A stretch of DNA of 64,000 nt from Chlamydiales bacterium (GTDB taxonomy: Bacteria; Chlamydiota; Chlamydiia; Chlamydiales; Simkaniaceae), in assembly GCA_024233515.1 (NCBI GenBank), contig JACKPO010000003.1, positions 62,001-126,000 on the forward strand. Reading direction: 5' to 3'. The first letter of the stretch is position 1. Each line of letters begins with the position of its first letter. The notes beneath the pieces are model-generated. The model did not search any database, was not told the DNA's origin, and was given only the letters and a program-made list of their open reading frames with translations. Of this stretch, positions 33,675 through 42,752 are shown one piece after another. Both the position numbers and the translations under genes were made by a program.

Positions 33675-35108
33675 ATGTTAACGGTGAGCATTCAAGGAAA
33701 GTTTAACGAGGCAAGGGAAGCGATTCGCGCTGCCAATAAGCGAGCAGAGTGTTTGGAATTTCGGATCGATCTCATGGAGAAACAAGATCTCCAGCACCTT
33801 TCAAAATTACGAAACGAAGCCAAACTTCCTGTCATTTTTACCCTCAGAAACAAGGCGCATGGGGGAGCTTTTCCAGGGAATGAGCGAGAAAGGGAAGAAA
33901 AATTTTTAGAGCTTCTGAGCCTAAATCCTGATTATATCGATCTTGAATGGGATGCACCGTTTTTTCTTGACTATCCAACGATCGTCTCTTACCACAATTT
34001 TGAAGAAACGCCTGAGAATCTAGAAGAAATTTTAAAGAAGATGGAGGAAAGGCGGGGAGCTTTTTATAAGCTTGCAACCTACGCGAACCTGTCTACAGAT
34101 GCCCTTAGAATGCTCTCTCTCGTCCGCAAAAAGGAAAATGTTGCTGGGATGTGTCTCGGAGAAAAAGGGGAGATCACCCGGATTTTGGCACCGATTGTGG
34201 ATGCCCCATTCACCTATTGTTATTGGGATAAAGAGTCGGCTCCAGGTCAGCTAAGTCTTGATACCCTCCAATCCCTCTACCGGTTTGATACCCTGAATCG
34301 ATCGACTAAGATCTATGCTTTAATCGGCGACCCCGTATGTCATAGCATTGGGCATCTTGTCCATAATCGTCACTATCAGAAGGAAGCATTCGATGGGGTC
34401 TACGTAAAAATCCCTCTCCAAGAAGAAGAGCTCCCTTGTTTCTTTAACCTCATAAAGGACCTTCCGTTTAGAGGGATTAGCGTTACAATGCCCCTTAAAG
34501 AAAAGGTCGCTCCCTTTCTTGATGCGATCGATCCCGAGACGAGAAAGATCGGAGCCATCAATACTTTGATTCGGCAAGGGGATGAGTGGCATGGACTAAA
34601 CACCGATGGAAAAGGAGCCCTAGATGCCCTAGAGAAAAAGGGAACCATTGCCGGGAAAGTTGTCCTACTTCTTGGCGCAGGAGGGGCCGCGAAAGCGATT
34701 GCGTACGAAGTGAAACAACGAGGCGGGAAGGTCGTTATTGCAAATCGAAGCCAGGAAAAAGGAAAACGCCTGGCCACACAGGTCGAGGGGAGCGCCATCT
34801 CTTTAGAAGAGGTGGATACCTGTCCTTACGAAGTGATCATCAATACAACCTCTGTTGGGATGGGGGAGAAAATAGGAAACACGCCGATCACAAAGGGGCG
34901 AATCAGAGAGAATTGCTTGGCACTCGACGTAATTATTTCCCCTCAAAAAACCTTGTTTTTAAATCTTGTGCAGGAAAAAGGGGGGAAAGTCGCCTATGGA
35001 ATCGACATGTTTGGAGAGCAAGCTCTCAGACAACTTAAGGCATGGTCCATCCCCATCTCCCATGAAGAGACTTTTATCTCAAGTGTCAAAGCTCATTCCC
35101 TCTGCTAA
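33675..35108 (+). CDS. aroDE: Bifunctional 3-dehydroquinate dehydratase / shikimate dehydrogenase
   Basis: This 477-aa fusion is typical of chlamydiae and plants. Residues 1-205 form the type I dehydroquinase (ECLEFRIDLME, VIFTLRNKAHGG, and the Schiff-base Lys in FYKLATYA). Residues 213-477 form shikimate dehydrogenase: YALIGDPVCHSIGHLVHN, ISVTMPLKEKVAPF with the catalytic Lys, LNTDGKGALDAL, and the NADP loop LLGAGGAAKAIAYE. It catalyses the third and fourth steps of the pathway. It is transcribed divergently from the pheA-aroC run across a 69-bp gap, so regulation may be shared. Its 3' end overlaps the convergent PfkB gene by 30 bp. Confidence 0.97.
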   Translation: MLTVSIQGKFNEAREAIRAANKRAECLEFRIDLMEKQDLQHLSKLRNEAKLPVIFTLRNKAHGGAFPGNEREREEKFLELLSLNPDYIDLEWDAPFFLDYPTIVSYHNFEETPENLEEILKKMEERRGAFYKLATYANLSTDALRMLSLVRKKENVAGMCLGEKGEITRILAPIVDAPFTYCYWDKESAPGQLSLDTLQSLYRFDTLNRSTKIYALIGDPVCHSIGHLVHNRHYQKEAFDGVYVKIPLQEEELPCFFNLIKDLPFRGISVTMPLKEKVAPFLDAIDPETRKIGAINTLIRQGDEWHGLNTDGKGALDALEKKGTIAGKVVLLLGAGGAAKAIAYEVKQRGGKVVIANRSQEKGKRLATQVEGSAISLEEVDTCPYEVIINTTSVGMGEKIGNTPITKGRIRENCLALDVIISPQKTLFLNLVQEKGGKVAYGIDMFGEQALRQLKAWSIPISHEETFISSVKAHSLC

Positions 35109-36209
35109 AATCCTTTCGTGAATCTCTTCCCACACAGCTTCTGAAATTTCAGCACCAATCCGTTTCACCACATAGGACGATGTCAAGGCCCCAATCCAGG
35201 CACATTTTTTCAACGGATATCCCTTTAAGTACCCATGGAGAAATCCAGCAGCATAGAGATCTCCTGCCCCCGTTGTATCGATAACTCCAGTTGTAGAAAG
35301 GGCTTCCATAAAGATGCGATCGTCTCCTTTCTGTACCCAGGAGCCACGCTCACTCATTGTGACAACAGCAATTTCGCACCACTCTGCGAGCAGATGACAC
35401 GATTCGCGAGCAGAAGAGTCGGTCAGGATTTGCGCCTCTCTCTCATTACAGAATACGATATCGACATACTTTTTCAGAATATCTTCGACAAACTCTTTAT
35501 TCCGCCGCACAATTTCAATATTTGCAAGGTCAAGAGAGATCTTCACATTCCGATTTTTTGCATATTTAAGAACGCGAACGATCAGATCTCGATCTAATAG
35601 TTGGTATCCCTCAACATGAAATAGTTTTAAATGTTTAGGCCAAATCTCTTCTCCTAAACAAAGACTCGATAAGCTATGGGAAGCACCTAGATAGGTGCGA
35701 AACGTCCGCTCTCCATCAGGAGTGATCAAACAGATCGCTTGCCCTGTTGGAAGAGACCCTTTCTCAAATAGGGGAGTAATCCCCAAGTCTTTCAGCTTTT
35801 TTGCGTAATATTTCCCCTTTTCATCGTCTCCAACTTTCCCAACAATGCCACATTTATCTCCCAGTTGAGCCATCCCTTTAATGACATTTGCGCCACTTCC
35901 CCCCGTAACCATCTTTGAAACATTGATCCCTTGCTCCATAATCGCTTTTAAAGTGGAATAGTCGATAGGAGCCCATCCCCCCTTTTCAGTGGATACCGCT
36001 TTCAGTTCATTCTCACTAATGAAGAAGTAATGATCAACGATCGCTGCACTAAGGGTCAAAACTTCATAATCATAAGGCTCATTGGGAGTGCATTGATTAG
36101 AACATAAGGAAAAGGGAAAGAAGAGACAAAGCATCAGCAAGAATGCTCTATTCAAAAGTTGGACTTTGGCTGCGCTTGCTCTGCAGCATATAGTGTTAGA
36201 TATATACAT
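35079..36209 (-). CDS. PfkB-family carbohydrate/nucleoside kinase with signal-like N-terminus
   Basis: The 376-aa protein has the ribokinase/adenosine-kinase fold: VTGGSGANVIKGMAQLGDKCG near residue 95, GPDGE-like LITPDGERTFRTYLGAS, CNEREAQIL near residue 248, and the catalytic DTTGAGDLYAAGFLHGY near residue 318 with the general-base Asp. The start at 36209 has AGAGGG 9 nt upstream. Its first 20 codons come from a dispersed palindromic repeat, and residues 21-38 (RAFLLMLCLFFPFSLCSN) look like a signal or anchor. An internal ATG at 36134 lacks a ribosome site. An exported PfkB kinase would be unusual, since ATP is required. Confidence 0.85.
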   Translation of the reverse strand: MYISNTICCRASAAKVQLLNRAFLLMLCLFFPFSLCSNQCTPNEPYDYEVLTLSAAIVDHYFFISENELKAVSTEKGGWAPIDYSTLKAIMEQGINVSKMVTGGSGANVIKGMAQLGDKCGIVGKVGDDEKGKYYAKKLKDLGITPLFEKGSLPTGQAICLITPDGERTFRTYLGASHSLSSLCLGEEIWPKHLKLFHVEGYQLLDRDLIVRVLKYAKNRNVKISLDLANIEIVRRNKEFVEDILKKYVDIVFCNEREAQILTDSSARESCHLLAEWCEIAVVTMSERGSWVQKGDDRIFMEALSTTGVIDTTGAGDLYAAGFLHGYLKGYPLKKCAWIGALTSSYVVKRIGAEISEAVWEEIHERILAEGMSFDT

Positions 36210-36210
36210 A
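36149..36210. repeat. Partial family C repeat inside the PfkB 5' coding region
   Basis: ATTCAAAAGTTGG, TTTGGCTGCGC, CTCTGCAGCA and GTTAGATATA follow the same order as in the complete element at 18628-18710, but part of the right arm is deleted and the left terminal arm is absent. In the minus reading frame it supplies about the first 20 residues of the kinase. Confidence 0.65.
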
Positions 36211-36487
36211 AAAACATACCCTCTAATTTTTGAGAGAGGATAGGCCTTCTAAGATTTTTGTGCTATGATTTTCTTGAAAAAAGAGCCCCAAATCAATGGG
36301 GCCCTTCCTTGGATTCCTCTACTGAGAGGAGATACTTTGGATATATATCAGCTATATTTTCCCTCTTGCTCCAGCAAGACTTTTTTGGAACGTTATCGGT
36401 TTTTTTCGATCCAGTTATTATCTCTTAATAATTATAGATAGAATTATTGCGAGATAATGTAAATTATACCTGAAAATAATATGAAAG
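36210..36487. other. 278-bp gap, no gene seen
   Basis: The gap holds the promoter side of the PfkB gene and a minus-strand terminator (36285-36302). A short hairpin (CCTCTACTGAGAGG) also lies near 36316-36329. A 57-codon plus-strand frame starting at 36264 lacks a ribosome site and is not called. A small RNA ending at the terminator is possible but unproven. Confidence 0.4.
36285..36302 (-). terminator. Rho-independent terminator downstream of the TPR-like gene
   Basis: GCCCC pairs with GGGGC around an eight-base loop, and the minus-strand transcript continues with UCUUUUUUC. It lies about 190 bp beyond the stop of the 211-aa gene on the same strand. Confidence 0.65.
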
Positions 36488-37123
36488 TCAACGGCGGAAC
36501 AGCTTTAAAATTAATCTTTTGCAGAAAGGGATATAATAAAGTTTTTTCTCTAGGTTTTGCGTACTCGGATGATGGGGATCAACGCGGGCGGCAAGATAGT
36601 GATAACCTTCTGCAGCAGAGCGGTTTCCAATGGAAAGATGATAGTGACCCATTAGTGTCATAAACCCCCGAAACTCAGAAATATGAAACATTTTTTTAAG
36701 GGGATAAAGTTCGGGTAAACTTAATTTTTGATGAAAGATTTCAGGAATTTTTTGAGGATTTCCCTTGCGAAGACAGAGATCTGCATAGTTAATTTTTGCA
36801 AAGAGGTAGTCAGGATTGTGGGTGTAGTTTTCTTCGATCAGTCGTTCTGCTTTCTTTACTTTGCGAAGAGAGAGATGAAGATAGGTAAAGAGGTTTAGGA
36901 TTTCAGGGTGATGGGGATGTTTTTCAAGAAAGAGCGCCACCTCTTTTTTGGCTCGCTTCGGGCTATTTGATGCCAACTCGTAAAGAGAAAGGAAGGTTTC
37001 TAGATCTTCTTTCGAAAAGCTTTTCTTAAGATGGGATAGATCTTGCTCCCATGTAATGGTATGGGGTGGAAGAGAAAACTCAGAGGTTTTTTGTGGTGGA
37101 ATCTTTAAAGTATGATTTTTCAT
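36488..37123 (-). CDS. TPR-like helical repeat protein
   Basis: This 211-aa protein has no signal peptide. Its helix pairs are TPR-like: KKEVALFLEKHPHHPEILNL, KAERLIEENYTHNPDYLFAK, INYADLCLRKGNPQKIPEIF, and GHYHLSIGNRSAAEGYHYLA with AARVDPHHPS. Such proteins scaffold other proteins. The family is not named; several chlamydial and Legionella proteins look similar. It is the only gene between the PfkB and dicarboxylate-carrier genes and is divergent from the carrier. Confidence 0.65.
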   Translation of the reverse strand: MKNHTLKIPPQKTSEFSLPPHTITWEQDLSHLKKSFSKEDLETFLSLYELASNSPKRAKKEVALFLEKHPHHPEILNLFTYLHLSLRKVKKAERLIEENYTHNPDYLFAKINYADLCLRKGNPQKIPEIFHQKLSLPELYPLKKMFHISEFRGFMTLMGHYHLSIGNRSAAEGYHYLAARVDPHHPSTQNLEKKLYYIPFCKRLILKLFRR

Positions 37124-37173
37124 TTGCGTAAAAATTATCCGACTTCTAACATTTGGCTCTCTTAAAATTTTAC

Positions 37174-38601
37174 ATGAGCCGAAACTGCATGTCCAGAGTC
37201 TTTAATAAAAAGGTCCTTTCTTTTGCACTCAGTGTGATTATCGGAGGGTTGATATGGAATCTCACCCCACCTGAAGGTGTGACAACACAAGCAATGCATA
37301 TGTTTGCCATCTTCATCTTCACAGTGATTGGAATTATTCTCCGTCCCGTTCCTATCGGGACTTTTGCATTTCTAGGGCTGGTTTTAACAGCCGCAACCCA
37401 TACCCTCACCTTTGACCAAGCCTTCAGTGGATTTGTCCATCCCATTGTTTGGCTTATTGTGATCGCTTTTTTCATTTCCCGAGGATTCATCAAAACGGGG
37501 CTTGGTGAGCGAATTGCCTATCTCGTCATAAAGTATCTCGGGAAGAGTACGCTTGGGATGGGCTACGGAATGGTGCTTACTGATCTTCTTTTAGCCCCAG
37601 CTATTCCTAGCGTAACAGCGCGTGTTGGGGGGATTATTTATCCCATCGTGAATTCTCTTGCTCACGCCTTTGGGAGTGAGCCCTATAGCCACCCAAGGCG
37701 GCTCGGCGCTTATTTGATGAAAGTGACCTTCCAAGGATCTATTATCACAAGTAGTATGTTTTTAACCTCGATGGCTGGAAATCCTCTTGTTGCCGATTTA
37801 GCAAAGAGCGTTGGTGTTGAAATCACTTGGGCTTCTTGGGCGATTGCAGCATCGGTTCCTGGTCTTGTCTGCCTCCTTTTGATCCCACTCTTTCTCTATA
37901 AGGTTTTCCCTCCTGAGGTCAAAGAAACTCCAGATGCAAAATCGTTTGCAACAAAAAAGCTTAAGGAGATGGGAAAAGTCAGACTCCAAGAGTGGATTAT
38001 GATCTTTTCATTCCTCTTTCTGATTACATTATGGATTCTCGGCCCCCATATTGGGATGGCGGCTGTCACTGCAGCGTTAATTGGGCTCGTTATTCTCCTC
38101 TTAACTTCAGTCCTCTCGTGGGATGATGTGACAAAGGAAAAGGGGGCGTGGAACACCTTAATGTGGTTTGCAACCTTGATTATGATGGCAACTTATTTAA
38201 ACAAATTAGGTCTTACAGACTGGTTCAGCGAGTTCGTCCGAGGACATGTCGCCCATTTCCCATGGTTCACAGCCTTTATTATCCTTTCCCTTGTTTACTT
38301 CTATAGCCACTACTTCTTTGCAAGTTTGGTAGCCCACATTGGCTCGATGTACTCAGCCTTCCTTGTCTTGATGGTTGCCCTTGGAGCCCCTCCTGTGATT
38401 TCAGCCCTTACCCTTGGTTTCTTTAGTAACCTGATGGGAGGAATCACTCATTATGGATGTGGACCCGCTCCTATTTATTTTGGATCTGGGTACTTGAAGA
38501 TTACCGAATGGTGGAAGTTTGGACTCTATGCGAGTATCATCAACATTCTCATCTACTTTACCATTGGAAGTGGATGGTGGAGACTCCTTGGACACTTCTA
38601 A
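37174..38601 (+). CDS. DASS-family dicarboxylate/2-oxoglutarate carrier
   Basis: This 475-aa inner-membrane protein belongs to the divalent anion:sodium symporter family (SodiT1/YbhI type), used by chlamydiae and plastids for 2-oxoglutarate-malate exchange. It has twelve or so hydrophobic segments. The family blocks are WLIVIAFFISRGFIKTGLGERIAY, LAPAIPSVTARVGGIIYPI, and a C-terminal NLMGGITHYGCGPAPIYFGSG with the second substrate-binding turn. An ATG at 37189 is an alternative; no ribosome site decides. The 3' end overlaps the next gene by 14 bp if that gene starts at TTG 38588. Substrate is inferred from the family. Confidence 0.9.
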   Translation: MSRNCMSRVFNKKVLSFALSVIIGGLIWNLTPPEGVTTQAMHMFAIFIFTVIGIILRPVPIGTFAFLGLVLTAATHTLTFDQAFSGFVHPIVWLIVIAFFISRGFIKTGLGERIAYLVIKYLGKSTLGMGYGMVLTDLLLAPAIPSVTARVGGIIYPIVNSLAHAFGSEPYSHPRRLGAYLMKVTFQGSIITSSMFLTSMAGNPLVADLAKSVGVEITWASWAIAASVPGLVCLLLIPLFLYKVFPPEVKETPDAKSFATKKLKEMGKVRLQEWIMIFSFLFLITLWILGPHIGMAAVTAALIGLVILLLTSVLSWDDVTKEKGAWNTLMWFATLIMMATYLNKLGLTDWFSEFVRGHVAHFPWFTAFIILSLVYFYSHYFFASLVAHIGSMYSAFLVLMVALGAPPVISALTLGFFSNLMGGITHYGCGPAPIYFGSGYLKITEWWKFGLYASIINILIYFTIGSGWWRLLGHF

Positions 38602-39382
38602 GGAAGCGTTTCCTCTTCACCAGGCGGTTATTCATCATCAGGCGGAAGAGGTGGAGAAACTCCTAAAGAGGGGAATCAAGGATCACCCAAATCAGTGGGG
38701 GATGTCGGCAACGAATCTATCGAAATGGCTCGACCGACAAAACCCCCTAAATTTGCCGGAGGAAAAGTCGATTCTCATTTATCGAAATAGTGATGATAAG
38801 ATTCACTCGATCCCGATTTCAGAGTTTGAAAAACGGCTCAACCTTTCCTATACAGACTCTCTCATTTTTGATTCCTATGATACGATCCAGAAAGTGGCCA
38901 AGAAATGCGCCCGCAAAATGAAAAAAACCGATCTCTATCAGATGAACACCTGGACCCTTGCTCTCCATAAAAAGGAACTCGAAACGCCGCGCGAGCATCT
39001 TTTTTATATCAAGTGGATCAATCGGTATCTTGGATATGGGGTCTTTGCAGCAACGGACATTCCCTCTCTAACCTATTTGGGGGAATATACCGGTGTTGTA
39101 AAAAGGCGTAACAACCGGAAAAACCGATTCAACGACTATGTGTTTAGCTACGATCTCTGTGGCAAGTCAACAAAGTGGTGCATTGATGCGCGCGAAAGGG
39201 GGAATTTCACCCGTTTTCTCAATCATAGTGATCATCCGAATCTCACCTCTCGTTGGATTATCAAAGAGGGGATTACCCACATCATTCTCTACACTAACCA
39301 ACGGATCAAAAAAGGGACGCAGCTGACCTACTGCTATGGGCCTTGGTATTGGCGAAGCCGCTCCTGCCCAGCCCCACTGTGA
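38588..39382 (+). CDS. SET-domain protein (NUE-like histone/lysine methyltransferase)
   Basis: With the TTG at 38588 (GGTGGAG six nt upstream) this is 264 aa. A single ankyrin-like segment (FPLHQAVIHHQAEEVEKLLKRG) sits at the N-terminus. The SET domain spans about residues 145-258: GYGVFAATDIPSLTYLGEYTG, the cofactor motif RFLNHSDHPN, and YCYGPWYW near the end. Chlamydia trachomatis NUE (CT737) is a SET-domain effector that methylates histones; this is a good candidate for its counterpart. No post-SET cysteine motif is seen. The 14-bp overlap with the transporter gene implies co-transcription. Secretion is inference. Confidence 0.83.
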   Translation: MDTSKEAFPLHQAVIHHQAEEVEKLLKRGIKDHPNQWGMSATNLSKWLDRQNPLNLPEEKSILIYRNSDDKIHSIPISEFEKRLNLSYTDSLIFDSYDTIQKVAKKCARKMKKTDLYQMNTWTLALHKKELETPREHLFYIKWINRYLGYGVFAATDIPSLTYLGEYTGVVKRRNNRKNRFNDYVFSYDLCGKSTKWCIDARERGNFTRFLNHSDHPNLTSRWIIKEGITHIILYTNQRIKKGTQLTYCYGPWYWRSRSCPAPL

Positions 39383-39467
39383 ATCAGTGGTTTACACAAC
39401 AACCCTTGACTTTCTCCATTCTATTGGCTAAAATTAGGGGGATAAAAATGCCAATTGGATGGAGATA

Positions 39468-40781
39468 ATGTTTAGAAGCCTTGAGAATGAGCTATTTAAG
39501 TGGAAGTCACGAGCAACCAGATACCCTCTGGTTCTACGCGGAGCACGCCAAGTGGGAAAGACTTATCTGATTGAGCAGTTCGGAAAGGCCCATTTTTCCT
39601 CATTTGTTTCGGTCAATTTTGAGGCTCAATCAGAGGTCATTGCTTGTTTTGAGTCACTAAGCCCAGATGAGATCATAACCCGACTACAAAAAATCCTAAA
39701 AGTGAACATCATCCCAGGTGAAACACTCTTATTTCTAGATGAAATTCAATCTTGTCCAAAAGCGCTTCAGGCGCTTCGCTATTTTAAAGAGAAAATGCCT
39801 AAGCTCCACCTGATTGCTGCTGGATCTCTTTTGGAGTTTACTTTGATAGAAGGGAAGTTTTCATTTCCTGTTGGACGCGTTCAGTTTCTTTATCTCCACC
39901 CACTATCTTTGGATGAATATCTCCATGCGCGTGGCCAAGCGCTCCCAAATTTCAACCTTAATCGTCCTCCACCTATGGATGTTCATACTCATCTAAACAG
40001 ATTGGTCAAAGAATATCTCCTTGTTGGTGGAATGCCTGCTGCCGTTTCCTCTTTCATTAGCACTCTTTCACTTGATGAAATATCGATGATTCATGAAATT
40101 CTTTTGTCTACTTACAAAGCTGATTTCTCAAAGTATGCAACACCTGCTGGTCAACGTTATCTTAAAATCTTATTTGGTGGAGTTTTTCCTAATATTGCCA
40201 AACAATTTAAATATTCCAAAATTGATCCTGATATTCGTTCGCGCGATCTAAAAGAGGCTCTTAATCACTTAGAATGGGCAGGGCTTTTCAAACCTGTCCA
40301 ATGTACCTCTGCCAGTGGAATCCCGCTCCCTGTTCAAGTTAAAAATAAACGCTTTAAACTCCTATTTCTGGATGTTGGACTTGCTCAACATGCCCTGAAA
40401 ATTCATCCTGAAGATGTCTACGAAAATGAAATCATCCAAATCAATCGAGGAGCAATTGCTGAACAGTTTGTGGGGCAGGAGCTGATTGCTTATGAAAGAC
40501 CTGACCAACTTGGTTCTCTATTTTACTGGGAAAAGGAAAAGGTTGGCAGTAGCGCAGAAGTCGATTATGTCATAAGTTGGAAAAACAGAATTATTCCTAT
40601 TGAGGTAAAAGCGGGTCCAACAGGAAGGCTAAAATCTCTCCATCAGTTTATCGATGAGAAAAAGGCTCCTATGGGAATTTATATCTCTGAATCGCCACTC
40701 TCTTTTAAAGATGGGCTCCTATCTTTACCGTTTTATCTCATTTCTAGGCTTCCTCAAATTCTAGAAGAAATTCTTCTTTAG
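39468..40781 (+). CDS. AAA_14/DUF4143 ATPase
   Basis: This 437-aa protein has the fusion typical of a large family of mobile-like ATPases. Residues 20-180 hold an AAA domain with Walker A RGARQVGKTYLI and Walker B LFLDEIQSCP, and the DUF4143 domain lies in the C-terminal half with the conserved KLLFLDVGLAQ and the nuclease-like segment AEVDYVISWKNRIIPIEVKAG. The last segment resembles the PD-(D/E)xK core (E...D...E-K). Members are common in archaea and patchily present in bacteria; their role is unclear, with defence or antitoxin roles suggested. It stands alone between SET and aconitase genes. Confidence 0.88.
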   Translation: MFRSLENELFKWKSRATRYPLVLRGARQVGKTYLIEQFGKAHFSSFVSVNFEAQSEVIACFESLSPDEIITRLQKILKVNIIPGETLLFLDEIQSCPKALQALRYFKEKMPKLHLIAAGSLLEFTLIEGKFSFPVGRVQFLYLHPLSLDEYLHARGQALPNFNLNRPPPMDVHTHLNRLVKEYLLVGGMPAAVSSFISTLSLDEISMIHEILLSTYKADFSKYATPAGQRYLKILFGGVFPNIAKQFKYSKIDPDIRSRDLKEALNHLEWAGLFKPVQCTSASGIPLPVQVKNKRFKLLFLDVGLAQHALKIHPEDVYENEIIQINRGAIAEQFVGQELIAYERPDQLGSLFYWEKEKVGSSAEVDYVISWKNRIIPIEVKAGPTGRLKSLHQFIDEKKAPMGIYISESPLSFKDGLLSLPFYLISRLPQILEEILL

Positions 40782-40826
40782 ACTAAAACCATTATTTGAT
40801 ATTTTCCGGACTAAGGAGAAAATTGT

Positions 40827-42752
40827 ATGGGAATGAATGTTACACAGAAATTGATCAAGAGTCATCTTGTGGAAGGGGAAATGAAAATTGGGGAAGAAAT
40901 TGGAATTAAGATCGACCACACCCTGACCCAGGATGCGACCGGAACAATGGTCATGCTTGAGCTTGAAGCAATGGGGCTAAAAGAAGCCAAAACAGAAGTT
41001 TCTTGCCAGTATGTCGATCACAACATCATTCAAAACGACTATAAAAATCCTGATGATCATCTTTTTTTATGGAGCGCAACACGAAAGTTTGGATTGTGGT
41101 TTAGTAAAGCAGGAAATGGGGTCAGTCATCCTGTCCATATGGAAAAGCTAGGGGTTCCTGGAAAAACCATGGTTGGTTCCGATAGCCATACCCCTGCAGC
41201 TGGTAGTCTAGGAATGCTCGCCATTGGAACAGGGGGACTTGAAGTCGCTTTGGCCATTGCAGGGGAACCTTTCTATTTCAAGATGCCCAAAGTGATGGGA
41301 GTCAAGCTCACGGGCAAACTTCCCGACTGGGTCAGCGCAAAAGATGTCATCCTCGAAATGCTCCGTCGCCATGATGTGGCAGGGGGAGTGGGAAGAATCA
41401 TTGAATATTATGGTCCCGGACTAGAGCACCTCTCTGCGATGGATCGCCACGTCATAACCAACATGGGAGCAGAACTCGGTGCGACCACAAGTGTCTTTCC
41501 TTCCGATGAAGAGACGAAACGGTTTATGGAGCTCCATGGACGGGGAAAAGACTGGAAAGAACTAAAAGCAGATCCTGACGCAACCTACGATGAACACGAT
41601 GAAATCGATCTCTCCAAGTTAGAGCCCCTCATTGCTTGCCCGAGCAGCCCAGGGAACGTCGTTCCTGTTCGCGAAGTAGCTGGCAAACCCATTTTCCAAT
41701 CCATGATTGGCTCCTCTGCCAATCCTGGCATGAGAGACTTTGCGATTGCAGCAATGATCATCGACGGAAAAAAATCACAAGATCAGGTCTCCTTCGATAT
41801 TAACCCGACTTCTAGGCAAATCCTCGAAAATTTAACGACAGGAGGATATCTCAATCCTCTCATCCGCGCTGGTGCCCGTATTCACCAAGCGGGATGCAAC
41901 GGATGCATTGGGATGGGACAAGCTCCAGCTTCTGGAAAAATCAGCCTCCGCACCAACCCGCGGAACTTTCCAGGACGGTCTGGAACCAAAGAAGACCAAG
42001 TCTATTTATGCAGCCCTGAAACAGCCGTCGCTTCTGCAATCACAGGAAAAATCACCGACCCTCGCGATCTTGGGATTCCCTATCCAAAATACAAAGAGCC
42101 CAAAAAGATTGAGCTGGTCGATGAGCTTTCTCCTCCAGGAGAAAAAATTGAGCTCATTATGGGGCCAAATATTAAACCTCTCCCTAAATTTGAACCCCTA
42201 GCAGATCACATTGAAGGACCCGTCCTTTTGAAAATGGGCGACAACATTTCAACCGACGAAATCCTTCCCGCGGGGACCAAAGTTCTCCCTTTTAGAAGTA
42301 ATATCCCTGAAATCAGTAAATTCACCTTTGGACAGGTCGATGAATCGTACTACGATCGAGCCATGAAGCACCAACAAACCGGCTCTCTTGTGATTGGAGG
42401 GAATAACTACGGGCAGGGGTCGAGTCGTGAACACGCGGCGATTTCCCCACGATTTCTTGGAGTGAAAGCGGTTATCGCCAAAAGCTATGCACGGATCCAC
42501 CGAAAAAACCTCTGCAATTTTGGAATTCTTCCCCTTGTCTTTGTCAATCCTGCCGATCATGATAAAATTAGCCAAGAAGATGTCATTGAAATCAAAGATG
42601 TGAAAAAGCATATCGAAGAAGACGGGGAGTTTGAAGTCTTTAACAAAACAAAAAATCAAAGCTACAAAGTGGCTCACAACCTCTCTCAGCGGGAGAAAAA
42701 CTCCATTATTGCTGGAAGTTTGATTAATATTGCCTTGGAGAAACACAAATGA
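40827..42752 (+). CDS. Aconitate hydratase, short bacterial type
   Basis: This 641-aa enzyme isomerises citrate and isocitrate using a [4Fe-4S] cluster. Key blocks are TMVGSDSHTPAAGSLGMLAIG near residue 110, the cluster cysteines including AGCNGCIGMGQ near residue 355, and the swivel-domain stretch NNYGQGSSREHAA near residue 530 with the catalytic Ser. It is shorter than AcnA (about 890 aa) and matches the compact type found in Thermotoga and some other bacteria. AAGGAG at 40814 precedes the ATG. It overlaps the small membrane gene by 4 bp. Confidence 0.95.
   Translation: MGMNVTQKLIKSHLVEGEMKIGEEIGIKIDHTLTQDATGTMVMLELEAMGLKEAKTEVSCQYVDHNIIQNDYKNPDDHLFLWSATRKFGLWFSKAGNGVSHPVHMEKLGVPGKTMVGSDSHTPAAGSLGMLAIGTGGLEVALAIAGEPFYFKMPKVMGVKLTGKLPDWVSAKDVILEMLRRHDVAGGVGRIIEYYGPGLEHLSAMDRHVITNMGAELGATTSVFPSDEETKRFMELHGRGKDWKELKADPDATYDEHDEIDLSKLEPLIACPSSPGNVVPVREVAGKPIFQSMIGSSANPGMRDFAIAAMIIDGKKSQDQVSFDINPTSRQILENLTTGGYLNPLIRAGARIHQAGCNGCIGMGQAPASGKISLRTNPRNFPGRSGTKEDQVYLCSPETAVASAITGKITDPRDLGIPYPKYKEPKKIELVDELSPPGEKIELIMGPNIKPLPKFEPLADHIEGPVLLKMGDNISTDEILPAGTKVLPFRSNIPEISKFTFGQVDESYYDRAMKHQQTGSLVIGGNNYGQGSSREHAAISPRFLGVKAVIAKSYARIHRKNLCNFGILPLVFVNPADHDKISQEDVIEIKDVKKHIEEDGEFEVFNKTKNQSYKVAHNLSQREKNSIIAGSLINIALEKHK

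Noticed and set aside
36264..36437. 57-codon plus-strand frame
   Set aside because: No ribosome site, runs through a terminator hairpin of the other strand, and shows no recognisable protein pattern.
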